A stretch of 64,000 nucleotides of DNA, taken from NCBI RefSeq assembly GCF_035609205.1, contig NZ_CP141184.1, positions 806,001 through 870,000 on the forward strand, in the 5' to 3' direction. This DNA comes from Hymenobacter sp. GOD-10R (lineage in GTDB: Bacteria; Bacteroidota; Bacteroidia; Cytophagales; Hymenobacteraceae). The position numbers were made by a program, and so were the translations under genes. Below the pieces are notes generated by a model. That model was not told where the DNA came from, searched no databases, and saw nothing but the letters and a program-made list of their open reading frames with translations. Shown in pieces: positions 56,493 through 64,000 of this stretch; position 1 is the first letter of the stretch, and each line of letters begins with the position of its first letter.

Positions 56493-58535
56493 ATGGAATA
56501 TCAACTGACCTCGGAATTTAAGCCTACTGGCGACCAGCCTACCGCCATTGCGCAACTAGTGCAAGGCATCAATAGTGGCGAGCCGGCACAAGTGCTACTC
56601 GGCGCAACCGGCACGGGTAAAACCTTCACGATGGCCAACGTTATTGCCCAATCGGGGAAGCCGGCGCTCGTGCTGTGTCACAACAAAACGCTGGCTGCCC
56701 AGCTTTACGGCGAGTTCAAGGCGTTTTTTCCTAACAATGCCGTCGAGTACTACATCAGTTACTACGACTACTACCAGCCCGAGGCCTACATTGCCAGCAC
56801 CGACGTTTTTATTGAGAAGGACCTAGCTATTAACGAAGAGATTGAGAAGCTACGCCTGCACTCAACATCGTCGTTGATGAGCGGGCGGCGCGACGTAATT
56901 GTAGTGGCTTCTGTGTCGTGTATCTACGGTATCGGCAACCCCGAGGAGTTTGGCAAGAACGTTATCTACCTAGCTCCGGGGCTGAAGTACTCGCGCAATA
57001 ACCTGCTCTACCAGTTCGTGCAAATTCTGTATTCGCGTACTGAGGTGGAGTTCACGCGCGGCACGTTTCGCGTGAAGGGCGACACGGTAGACATCTTCCC
57101 TGCCTACGCCGACTTTGCATATCGCATCTACTTCTTTGGTGACGAAATCGAGAGTGTTCAAAAGATTGACCCCGTCAGCGGCAAGAAGCTAGCCGACGAA
57201 AAAGGCGGCGTAACGATCTACCCAGCCAATCTCTTCGTGACGGGCAAAGACACGCTGAACCAGGCCATTCACGAGATTCAGAATGACATGGTGGCCCAGC
57301 ATGCTTACTTCGAGAAAGAAGGCCGGGATGCTGAAGCCAAGCGCATTATGGAACGCACGGAGTTTGACTTGGAAATGATTCGGGAGCTAGGCTACTGCTC
57401 CGGCATCGAGAACTATTCGCGCTACTTCGACCGCCGTACGCCGGGTGCTCGTCCCTTCTGCCTGCTCGACTACTTCCCCGATGATTACCTGATGGTGATT
57501 GACGAGAGCCACGCCACCATCCCGCAGATCAGGGCGATGTGGGGCGGTGACCGCAGCCGCAAAACGGCGCTGGTGGAATACGGCTTCCGCTTACCGAGCG
57601 CCATGGACAACCGCCCGCTCACGTTCAATGAGTTCGAGAGCATGTTCCGGCAAGCCGTGTATGTGTCGGCTACTCCTTCCGACTACGAGTTGACCCAAGC
57701 GGCCGGCGTGGTGGTCGAGCAGATTATCCGTCCGACCGGTCTGCTTGATCCAGAAATCGACATTCGCCCCAGCGTGAACCAGATTGACGACTTGCTCGAC
57801 GAGGTAGATGAGCGCGTGAAAATGGGTGACCGGGTACTGGTAACCACGCTCACCAAGCGCATGGCCGAGGAACTGAGCAAGTACATGGATCGGCTAGGTA
57901 TCAAAGTTGAGTACGTGCACAGTGAGGTGAAGTCCTTGGATCGGGTGGAGATTCTACGTCGCCTGCGCCTCGGCGAAATCGACGTGCTGATTGGGGTAAA
58001 CCTATTGCGTGAAGGTCTTGACTTGCCCGAAGTGAGCTTAGTGGCTATTCTCGACGCCGACAAAGAAGGCTTTCTGCGTGATCAACGCAGCTTGATTCAG
58101 ACCATGGGCCGCGCTGCGCGTAACGACCACGGCAAAGTAATTATGTACGCCGACCGCATGACTGGTTCCATGCAGCGCGCCATCGACGAAACCAATCGTC
58201 GGCGGGCCGTGCAGATGGCGTACAACGAGGAGCATGGTATCACGCCGCGCACCGTTACGAAGTCGCGCGAAGCTATTATGGGGCAAACCTCCGTGGCTGA
58301 TATGCGCAAGATCGAACCGCAAGCCTACGTCAGCCCCGAAGCCATGGGTGACACAATGACCCTAGCCGCCGAACCCATCATCTCGACGATGAACCGGGCG
58401 GAGTTGGAAAAGGTCATTAAGAAGACCGAAAAGCTGATGGAAGGCGCCGCCAAGGACCTCGACTTCTTGCAAGCCGCTAAGTACCGCGACGAGCTAGCTC
58501 AGCTCCGGCAAATGCTGAAAAGCAAGCGGGATTAG
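56493..58535 (+). CDS. uvrB: excinuclease ABC subunit B
   Basis: A 680-residue helicase-like protein of nucleotide excision repair. Present are the P-loop G-A-T-G-T-G-K-T-F-T, the beta-hairpin with Y-Y-D-Y-Y-Q-P-E-A-Y, D-E-S-H (Walker B), Y-V-S-A-T-P-S-D-Y-E, E-G-L-D-L-P-E-V, Q-T-M-G-R-A-A-R-N, and a C-terminal UVR domain (L-E-K-V-I-K-K-T-E-K-L-M-E-G-A-A-K-D-L-D-F). It receives damaged DNA from UvrA and loads UvrC. Full length; single gene. Confidence 0.98.
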   Translation: MEYQLTSEFKPTGDQPTAIAQLVQGINSGEPAQVLLGATGTGKTFTMANVIAQSGKPALVLCHNKTLAAQLYGEFKAFFPNNAVEYYISYYDYYQPEAYIASTDVFIEKDLAINEEIEKLRLHSTSSLMSGRRDVIVVASVSCIYGIGNPEEFGKNVIYLAPGLKYSRNNLLYQFVQILYSRTEVEFTRGTFRVKGDTVDIFPAYADFAYRIYFFGDEIESVQKIDPVSGKKLADEKGGVTIYPANLFVTGKDTLNQAIHEIQNDMVAQHAYFEKEGRDAEAKRIMERTEFDLEMIRELGYCSGIENYSRYFDRRTPGARPFCLLDYFPDDYLMVIDESHATIPQIRAMWGGDRSRKTALVEYGFRLPSAMDNRPLTFNEFESMFRQAVYVSATPSDYELTQAAGVVVEQIIRPTGLLDPEIDIRPSVNQIDDLLDEVDERVKMGDRVLVTTLTKRMAEELSKYMDRLGIKVEYVHSEVKSLDRVEILRRLRLGEIDVLIGVNLLREGLDLPEVSLVAILDADKEGFLRDQRSLIQTMGRAARNDHGKVIMYADRMTGSMQRAIDETNRRRAVQMAYNEEHGITPRTVTKSREAIMGQTSVADMRKIEPQAYVSPEAMGDTMTLAAEPIISTMNRAELEKVIKKTEKLMEGAAKDLDFLQAAKYRDELAQLRQMLKSKRD

Positions 58536-58604
58536 CAATACGCAAGCTTAAATTAAGGGCTCATTGTATTTTGTGGTCAGTTATCAACCTACCCACAAAA
58601 CACG

Positions 58605-59120
58605 ATGAGCCTTTTTTATCGACGCTTGTTGCTACTGCTTCTATTAACCGTTTTTACAAAGCCGGAAGCGGTGCAAGCGCAGCAGCCCGTGCATTACCAA
58701 TACATGCACATCTTTTACTACGGTACCAAAACTGCTGCTGGTACTCCGGCCTTGACCTACGTTCCCGCTTTCAATGGGCAGAAGGACGTGACAATCAAAG
58801 ATCCAGAGATTTTGTTGAGGTTAAATAAGCCATTCAGCGGTAAATCTCGTGTCAGTACCAGTACTTCCTCCGCTGAGGGAACATGGATCACTGATGAAAA
58901 TGGAAAGTCTCACAAACAAACCCCAGAGGAAACTAAAAAAGCATCGCAGCTAGAAGCCGATCAGAGAGCTGAATACACACGTGCCGTTTCGGTAAGGACA
59001 GAACTTGTGCACGATGCTATAACACAAGCGCTCAATAGTACGGCGGCTGGCTGGGAAGTAGTCCAGATGGTTAGCGTAGAAAACGGAGGCTTAGTGTATC
59101 TGCTTCGCAAGCCAAGTTAA
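58605..59120 (+). CDS. secreted hypothetical protein
   Basis: A 171-residue protein with a Leu-rich signal peptide (R-R-L-L-L-L-L-L-L-T-V-F) ending near V-Q-A-Q-Q. The mature chain starts H-Y-Q-Y-M-H-I-F-Y-Y-G-T-K, has a Ser/Thr-rich, charged middle, and ends G-W-E-V-V-Q-M-V-S-V-E-N-G-G-L-V-Y-L-L-R-K-P, a pattern like short DUF4177-type ends (W-E-x-V with Y-x-L-x-R). I do not recognise a defined family with confidence. Single gene with terminator. Confidence 0.7.
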   Translation: MSLFYRRLLLLLLLTVFTKPEAVQAQQPVHYQYMHIFYYGTKTAAGTPALTYVPAFNGQKDVTIKDPEILLRLNKPFSGKSRVSTSTSSAEGTWITDENGKSHKQTPEETKKASQLEADQRAEYTRAVSVRTELVHDAITQALNSTAAGWEVVQMVSVENGGLVYLLRKPS

Positions 59121-59149
59121 AAAAGAATAAGCTAGCTTATAGGTAAGTG

Positions 59150-59187
59150 AAGCGCTGGTACACAAGTACCAGCGCTTTTGCTTTTTA
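59150..59187 (+). terminator. intrinsic terminator
   Basis: AAGCGCTGGTAC / GTACCAGCGCTT (12-bp stem, 4-base loop) followed by TTGCTTTTT. Confidence 0.9.
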
Positions 59188-59296
59188 TCGTTTTTCCAAC
59201 AGAACCCCACTCGTTAAATGCCTCCGAATACAGCTGAGCTGTTTAGTGACCTAAATTGTTGATATTGTGACATAACTGTTTGATCATTCGAGATCT

Positions 59297-59899
59297 ATGT
59301 ACACCCCGCCTCCTGCGCACCATGAGCAACGACACGGCGAAGACCTAGCCTTATGGCAGGCCTTTCGTGCTGGTCAGCGGGAGGCGTTAGGCGTACTGTT
59401 CGATCGATATGCGCAGCAGCTTTTTGCCTACGGCCACCATCTGGTCAGCGACGCCGAACAGGTGAAAGATGCCATCCAGACGGTGTTCGTGAATCTCTGG
59501 GTGTGGCGAGAAAACGTGAGCGAGGAAGTAACCGTGAAGTTTTATCTCTATCGCAGTCTGAAGCGCGAGCTGCTGAAGAGAACTAATGAACCTAGGTTGC
59601 GGCTAGCCCACCCACCTACCGAGGAGCAGGAGCCTTCGATTGAGCAGCAATGGGTAACGACAGAGGACGAGCAACAAGTCGCCGCCAAGTTGAACTTGTC
59701 GCTGGCGCAGCTGTCGGGCCGGGAGAAGGAGATTATCAATCTCAAGTACTTCAATAACTTCAAGATTCGGGAAATTGCCGATCTGCTCCATCTCAGTGAG
59801 CAAACTGTATCTAACCTATTGCACCGCGCTTTGCAGAAGCTGCGCAAGTCAGTCGTGCTAGGGTTCTTGCTCTTTCTGGTACTAGGTTCCGCCGAATAA
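59297..59899 (+). CDS. ECF sigma factor, FecI-like
   Basis: A 200-residue ECF sigma factor: sigma2 (L-F-D-R-Y-A-Q-Q-L-F-A-Y-G-H-H-L with V-K-D-A-I-Q-T-V-F-V-N-L-W) and sigma4 (L-S-G-R-E-K-E-I-I-N-L-K-Y-F-N-N-F-K-I-R-E-I-A-D-L-L-H-L-S-E-Q-T-V-S-N-L-L-H-R-A). It lies upstream of a FecR-type anti-sigma and a SusC-type transporter with an STN domain, the usual cell-surface signalling set for glycan or nutrient uptake in Bacteroidota. The C terminus is hydrophobic (V-V-L-G-F-L-L-F-L-V-L-G), an uncommon feature. Confidence 0.93.
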   Translation: MYTPPPAHHEQRHGEDLALWQAFRAGQREALGVLFDRYAQQLFAYGHHLVSDAEQVKDAIQTVFVNLWVWRENVSEEVTVKFYLYRSLKRELLKRTNEPRLRLAHPPTEEQEPSIEQQWVTTEDEQQVAAKLNLSLAQLSGREKEIINLKYFNNFKIREIADLLHLSEQTVSNLLHRALQKLRKSVVLGFLLFLVLGSAE

Positions 59900-60047
59900 A
59901 AGCTAGCCGAACACCACCGAAGGGCGGTACTTTCTGCAGGCTGAGAAAAAAAGTTGCGTAGAGCGTGGTAGAAAGAAACAGAAGCTAGCTCTTGGGTAAT
60001 AGAAGCGCTTAATCGCCGCAATTCCGCCGCGCTGCGCTCCTTCGCCG

Positions 60048-61154
60048 ATGCCCGACTACGTTCAGTATACTGCCGAAGACTTTGCCCAGGACGATTTTTT
60101 CGTGCGGTGGGTATTGCTGCCTGATGCAGAGACAGAAGCATTCTGGCAAAATTGGCTGACCACCTTTGCTTTTCGGCGCGAGGAGGTGGAAGCGGCGCGC
60201 CACTTGGTGTTGGCGTTGCATCAGTTGCCGCAGCAGCGCATGGCCGTAGGCGAGAAGATGATGCTCAAGCAGCGCATCTTCGATGAAATTGAGGCGCGTG
60301 AACAAGCACGGCCGCCGATGGTGCGCGCGATGCCGCGAGTGGCATGGCAATGGGCCGCGGCGGCGCTGCTAGTGTTTGGGTTGCTCGGGGGAAGCTGGTA
60401 TTTGTGGCAGGCTCGCCAAGGCGCGCCTGCTATGGCTTACCTACAGGTGGTGAAAACGCAAACTGCCGACTCGTTGCGTGAAGTGGCCAACGCCACCGAC
60501 GATACGCATCTAGTCGCTTTATCCGATGGTAGCTCGGTGTTGCTGCGGCCGCATAGTCGGCTGGCTTTTCCGACGCGCTTCACTGGGCCTAACCGCAACG
60601 TGTACCTCGAAGGCGCCGCTTTCTTTGAAGTGGCTAAAAATCCGAGTCGGCCCTTCTTCGTGAACACTGCCCACTTGGTGACGAAAGTGCTTGGTACCAG
60701 CTTTGAAGTGCAAGCTAGGCCCGCGGCGGCCCGTGTAGTCGTGACCGTGAAAACGGGCCGCGTATCGGTGTACCCGCAAAGCAGCGCCGAAGCCGCTGCT
60801 CAGCGCCAGACGCGCAAGCTAGAAGGCTTTGTGCTGGTGCCTAACCAGCAAGCCACCTACCGCTTGGCCGACCGGAAGCTTCTACGGACTTTGTTGCCGC
60901 AGCCTAGGTTGCAAGCCGTACAGCCAACTTTTGAATACACCGAAACGTCTCTCAGCGAAGTATTTGCCCAACTAGAAAAGGCCTATGGCGTGCACATCGT
61001 GTACGACGAAGCCGTGCTCGGCAACTGCCCGCTGACGGCGTCTTTCACCGATGAGCCGCTATTCGAAAAGCTAGGTCTGATCTGCAAAGCCGTGCAAGCC
61101 AACTACGAAGTAATGGACGCGCAAATTGTAGTGACGGGTCCTGGTTGTAAGTAA
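60048..61154 (+). CDS. FecR-family anti-sigma factor
   Basis: A 368-residue inner-membrane protein: cytoplasmic part (1-100), one membrane helix (about 101-120; W-Q-W-A-A-A-A-L-L-V-F-G-L-L), FecR domain (about 140-255; L-S-D-G-S-S-V-L-L-R-P-H-S-R-L with G-A-A-F-F-E-V-A and L-G-T-S-F-E-V), and a C-terminal DUF4974 domain (about 295-365). It relays a signal from the outer-membrane transporter to the FecI-like sigma factor. The gap after the sigma gene is about 150 bases, so it may have its own promoter. Confidence 0.93.
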   Translation: MPDYVQYTAEDFAQDDFFVRWVLLPDAETEAFWQNWLTTFAFRREEVEAARHLVLALHQLPQQRMAVGEKMMLKQRIFDEIEAREQARPPMVRAMPRVAWQWAAAALLVFGLLGGSWYLWQARQGAPAMAYLQVVKTQTADSLREVANATDDTHLVALSDGSSVLLRPHSRLAFPTRFTGPNRNVYLEGAAFFEVAKNPSRPFFVNTAHLVTKVLGTSFEVQARPAAARVVVTVKTGRVSVYPQSSAEAAAQRQTRKLEGFVLVPNQQATYRLADRKLLRTLLPQPRLQAVQPTFEYTETSLSEVFAQLEKAYGVHIVYDEAVLGNCPLTASFTDEPLFEKLGLICKAVQANYEVMDAQIVVTGPGCK

Positions 61155-61296
61155 GTTTTTAGCCGTTGCTGGGGCGTTGACCGCAAACGTTTGCTGTCGT
61201 TCGTCGGAGGCCGCGGAACCTAGCTTCTCTTAATGCGTGTGCGGCATTCCGCAGCGCTAGTGCCTTGTGTTCTCTTCGCCTAATTCCCCATACACC

Positions 61297-64000
61297 ATGC
61301 TACAACTTTTATTCGACCGAATACGGCGCACGCAGTGGCTGTGTCTCCCGGTGCTGCTGCTGTTACTCAGCGTGCACCAGGTAGGAGCCGCACCTAGCTC
61401 TGCGCAAGATGCCCTGACGCGGCGCATCAGCTTGCAGATCAGCAACCAAGAGCTAAAAGCGGTGCTTCGCCTGATAAGTCAGCAGGCTGATGTGAAGTTT
61501 GTGTACAGCTCCAAGCTCATCAATACGCAGCAGAAAGTGACGCTCCAGGCCCGCGAACAACGGCTGGATGAAGTGCTTAATGAACTGCTCACGCCGCTAA
61601 ACCTATCTTTTGAGGTGTTGCAGAATCAAGTGGTTATCCGCCGGGCCGAAGCGACAGGTTCGGTGGCACCCTCCACGCTGGAAGCGCACAACTCGTCGGT
61701 GCCGATGGCCGTGACGGTAGCAGGCCGCGTAACTCAGGCCAACGGCGAAGGGTTGCCCGGCGTGACGGTATTGGTGAAGGGCACCAGCAATGGCACTACC
61801 ACCGACGCCAGCGGTAGCTTCAGCCTAAGCCTGCCTGACGCCAACGCCACCCTGACGATTTCTGCCATTGGCTTCATCACCCAGGAAGTGCCGCTGCAAG
61901 GCCGCACGCAAATAAGCATCGTGTTGCAAACGGATGTGAAGGCGCTTGATGATGTGGTGGTTATCGGTTACCAGACCCAGCGCAAAGCGGATCTGACCGG
62001 TGCTGTTTCCCAGATTAACCAGCGCGACATTGCTAACCTGCCGGTTACTAATACAAGCCAAATTTTGCAGGGCAAAGCCGCTGGTGTAGCCATCACTCAG
62101 CAAACCGGGGCGCCGGGAGAAAATATTTCCGTGCGCATCCGTGGCATCGGTACCCTCAACGACAACGATCCGCTTTACATCATCGACGGGGTGCCCACGA
62201 AAACCGGTATCAACCAGATTTCGCCTAATGATATTGAAAGCGTCAACATTCTGAAGGATGCTTCCTCGGCGGCCATTTACGGGGCGCGGGCCTCCAGCGG
62301 CGTCGTGATTATTACCACCAAGCGTGGCAAGTCGGGCAAACCTAGGTTGAACGTCAGCGCGTACGGCGGCGTGCAAACGGCTTCCAACCTGATCAAGATG
62401 GCCAACACCAGCCAGTATGTGGCGGCCTACAACATTGCGGCCCAAAACGACGGCCGGGACCCAATTCCGGCGAATGTGGCCGGGTCGCTGCCCAATGTGA
62501 ACTGGCTAAAGGAAGTGCTGAAGCCTGCACAGCAGTACAACGTGCAAATGGACGTGAGCGGCGGCAGTGACAACTCCCAGTACATCGTATCGGGCAGCTA
62601 CCTCAAGCAAGACGGTCTAATTCAAAACTCGTCTTTTGACCGCTATAACCTGCGGACGGCCGTGAATACCACCTTGTCGAAGTACTTCAAGGTGGGCACT
62701 AATGCCAACCTCTCTTACAACAAAACGCGGCAGGTAGGCACCTCTGGCGACGGCTTCGGCGATGGTAACCCGGGCGCTAGCGTGGTGCGTTTCGCGCTGT
62801 TTCGCACGCCCGGTACCACGGTTTACAACGACCAAGGCCAGTTCGTGGACTTGCCCCGCACGCCGGATGGCAACCTAGCTACCGGTTTCCTAGGCGACGG
62901 CATCAACCCCGTAGCGCTGGCCGACGCTACTGACCGCAACTTCAACCGTTACTCGCTGCTGGGCAATGTATTTGCCGAATTCACGCCCATCGAGCGCCTG
63001 CGCATCCGCTCCGACTATGGCGTTACCTTCCTCATCACCGATTACAAGCAGTTCTTCAAGACGTACGGTATCGACCGCGCCTTCAACTCGCCGGCGCAGC
63101 TAGCCCAATCCAATAACAAGGAGTTCAACTACAACTGGACCAACACAGCCGTCTACGACTTGCCGCTGGGCAAGAGCACCTTTAGCTTTCTGCTTGGTAC
63201 GGAAGCCATTAAGAACAACGTGCAAGCCATATCTGCCTCGCGTCGCGGTTATGTTGACCAGTCGTCTACCTTCCAGTACCTCGACAGTGGCACGGGCGTG
63301 CAGCAGAACGGTGGGGGAGAAGCCCACTCGGCGCTGTTCTCTGGTTTTGCCCGCGTGAGCTACGACTATAGCAGCCGCTACCTAGCTAGCTTCAACTTCC
63401 GCCGCGACGGCTCCTCTCAATTCTTGCCGGGCAGGCGGGCCGAGAGCTTCTACTCTGGCTCGGTAGGCTGGAACCTAGCCCAGGAAGAGTTCATGCAGGG
63501 AATATCGGCTTTGTCGCTGCTGAAGCTGCGCGCTAGCGTGGGCCAGCTTGGCAACTCGAACATCGGCAATTACCCTTACGCGTCGCTGATAGGCGGCAAT
63601 TTCTACTATCCGTTCGGCGGCGTGTCTACGCAGGGCTTGAGCATTGTGAGTAAGGGCAACCCGAACATTCGGTGGGAAACCAGCACGCAGTCAAACTTTG
63701 GCTTGGACCTAGGTCTGTTGCAAGGGACCTTGCAGCTGTCAGTAGATTATTTCATCAAGAACACGTCGAACGTGCTGCTGAATTTGCCCCAGCCTAGCAG
63801 CGCTGGCAACGGTGGCAACCCCGCTGTGAACGCCGGTAAAATCCGCAACCAAGGCTTGGAAGTGGAGCTGAACTACCGTAATACCATCGGCAAAGACTGG
63901 AGCTACAACATCACCGGGAACCTAGCTACGCTGCAAAATGAAGTGGTGTCGCTGGGGGACGCTACGCCCATCGTCGGCGGCCGCATCGACAACAACTACT
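61297..64000 (+). CDS. SusC/RagA-family TonB-linked outer-membrane transporter, 5' part
   Basis: The frame opens at ATG 61297 and runs off the window after 901 codons. Order: signal peptide (about 1-40), STN domain (R-I-S-L-Q-I-S-N-Q-E-L-K-A-V-L-R-L-I-S and V-K-F-V-Y-S-S-K-L), carboxypeptidase-regulatory-like domain (V-A-G-R-V-T-Q-A-N-G-E-G-L-P-G-V-T-V), TonB box region (D-D-V-V-V-I-G-Y), SusC-signature plug (A-P-G-E-N-I-S-V-R-I-R-G-I-G-T-L-N-D-N-D-P-L-Y-I-I-D-G-V, I-L-K-D-A-S-S-A-A-I-Y-G-A-R-A-S-S-G-V-V-I-I-T-T-K), then barrel strands. The STN domain is the part that contacts FecR. A susD partner is expected just past the window. The substrate is unknown. Confidence 0.95.
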   Translation, partial: MLQLLFDRIRRTQWLCLPVLLLLLSVHQVGAAPSSAQDALTRRISLQISNQELKAVLRLISQQADVKFVYSSKLINTQQKVTLQAREQRLDEVLNELLTPLNLSFEVLQNQVVIRRAEATGSVAPSTLEAHNSSVPMAVTVAGRVTQANGEGLPGVTVLVKGTSNGTTTDASGSFSLSLPDANATLTISAIGFITQEVPLQGRTQISIVLQTDVKALDDVVVIGYQTQRKADLTGAVSQINQRDIANLPVTNTSQILQGKAAGVAITQQTGAPGENISVRIRGIGTLNDNDPLYIIDGVPTKTGINQISPNDIESVNILKDASSAAIYGARASSGVVIITTKRGKSGKPRLNVSAYGGVQTASNLIKMANTSQYVAAYNIAAQNDGRDPIPANVAGSLPNVNWLKEVLKPAQQYNVQMDVSGGSDNSQYIVSGSYLKQDGLIQNSSFDRYNLRTAVNTTLSKYFKVGTNANLSYNKTRQVGTSGDGFGDGNPGASVVRFALFRTPGTTVYNDQGQFVDLPRTPDGNLATGFLGDGINPVALADATDRNFNRYSLLGNVFAEFTPIERLRIRSDYGVTFLITDYKQFFKTYGIDRAFNSPAQLAQSNNKEFNYNWTNTAVYDLPLGKSTFSFLLGTEAIKNNVQAISASRRGYVDQSSTFQYLDSGTGVQQNGGGEAHSALFSGFARVSYDYSSRYLASFNFRRDGSSQFLPGRRAESFYSGSVGWNLAQEEFMQGISALSLLKLRASVGQLGNSNIGNYPYASLIGGNFYYPFGGVSTQGLSIVSKGNPNIRWETSTQSNFGLDLGLLQGTLQLSVDYFIKNTSNVLLNLPQPSSAGNGGNPAVNAGKIRNQGLEVELNYRNTIGKDWSYNITGNLATLQNEVVSLGDATPIVGGRIDNNY

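Noticed and set aside
1..64000. tRNA, rRNA or CRISPR loci
   Set aside because: No cloverleaf-like segments, rRNA signatures or regularly spaced direct repeats were recognised by eye; a covariance-model search would be decisive.

Overview
The window looks like chromosomal DNA of a Bacteroidota, most likely Hymenobacter or a close relative (Cytophagales). Supporting signs are Por-secretion (T9SS) C-terminal sorting domains, an ECF sigma/FecR/SusC cell-surface signalling set, rpsU-xer-hpf gene order, leaders without Shine-Dalgarno, and promoters of the Bacteroidota form TTG-N19/20-TAnnTTTG. It is gene dense, mostly single genes or short operons separated by strong hairpin terminators. I saw no tRNA, rRNA, CRISPR array, phage or intact insertion sequence.

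Layout. 1-5.4 kb: end of a GNAT acetyltransferase, a GlxA-type AraC regulator divergent from DoxX and DHFR-like genes, small secreted proteins, an M19 dipeptidase. 5.7-8.6 kb: a Gly/Ser/Thr-rich secreted protein, a HAD phosphatase, YceI and an alpha/beta hydrolase. 8.6-15.5 kb (minus strand): a T9SS-exported sugar dehydrogenase, an M48 protease, a triple TonB-C protein and asd, with a decayed second asd 3' end. 15.7-21.4 kb: a lamin-tail surface protein followed by the DUF1800/DUF1501 pair. 22-28 kb: a metal-handling block (outer-membrane barrel, TonB receptor, Nramp transporter, CDF exporter). 28-36 kb: second sugar dehydrogenase, amidase, HD protein, S9 peptidase, PAP2 phosphatase. 36-40.5 kb: metK, hpf, xer recombinase, rpsU, acyl-CoA dehydrogenase. 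40.7-46 kb: AT-richer Wza/Wzc/CpsB capsule-export cassette and an epimerase. 46-52.5 kb: TPR protein, phosphosulfolactate synthase, third sugar dehydrogenase, DedA, aroE, wrbA. 52.8-56.2 kb: ECF sigma operon whose second gene joins an inner-membrane anti-sigma-like part to an outer-membrane barrel. 56.5-64 kb: uvrB, a secreted protein, and FecI/FecR/SusC signalling running off the window.

The most notable signals are regulatory. An identical 12-bp palindrome ATGTACGTACAT lies in the core promoters of yceI and wrbA, 45 kb apart. A palindrome TTTAG-N6-CTAAA lies upstream of both the TonB receptor and the Nramp transporter, suggesting one metal-responsive regulon. The rpsU promoter spacer holds AATCACA-N6-TGTGATT. 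CTAG-centred words are common in genes and intergenic DNA, and several genes end in CTAG-containing palindromes placed at the stop codon.
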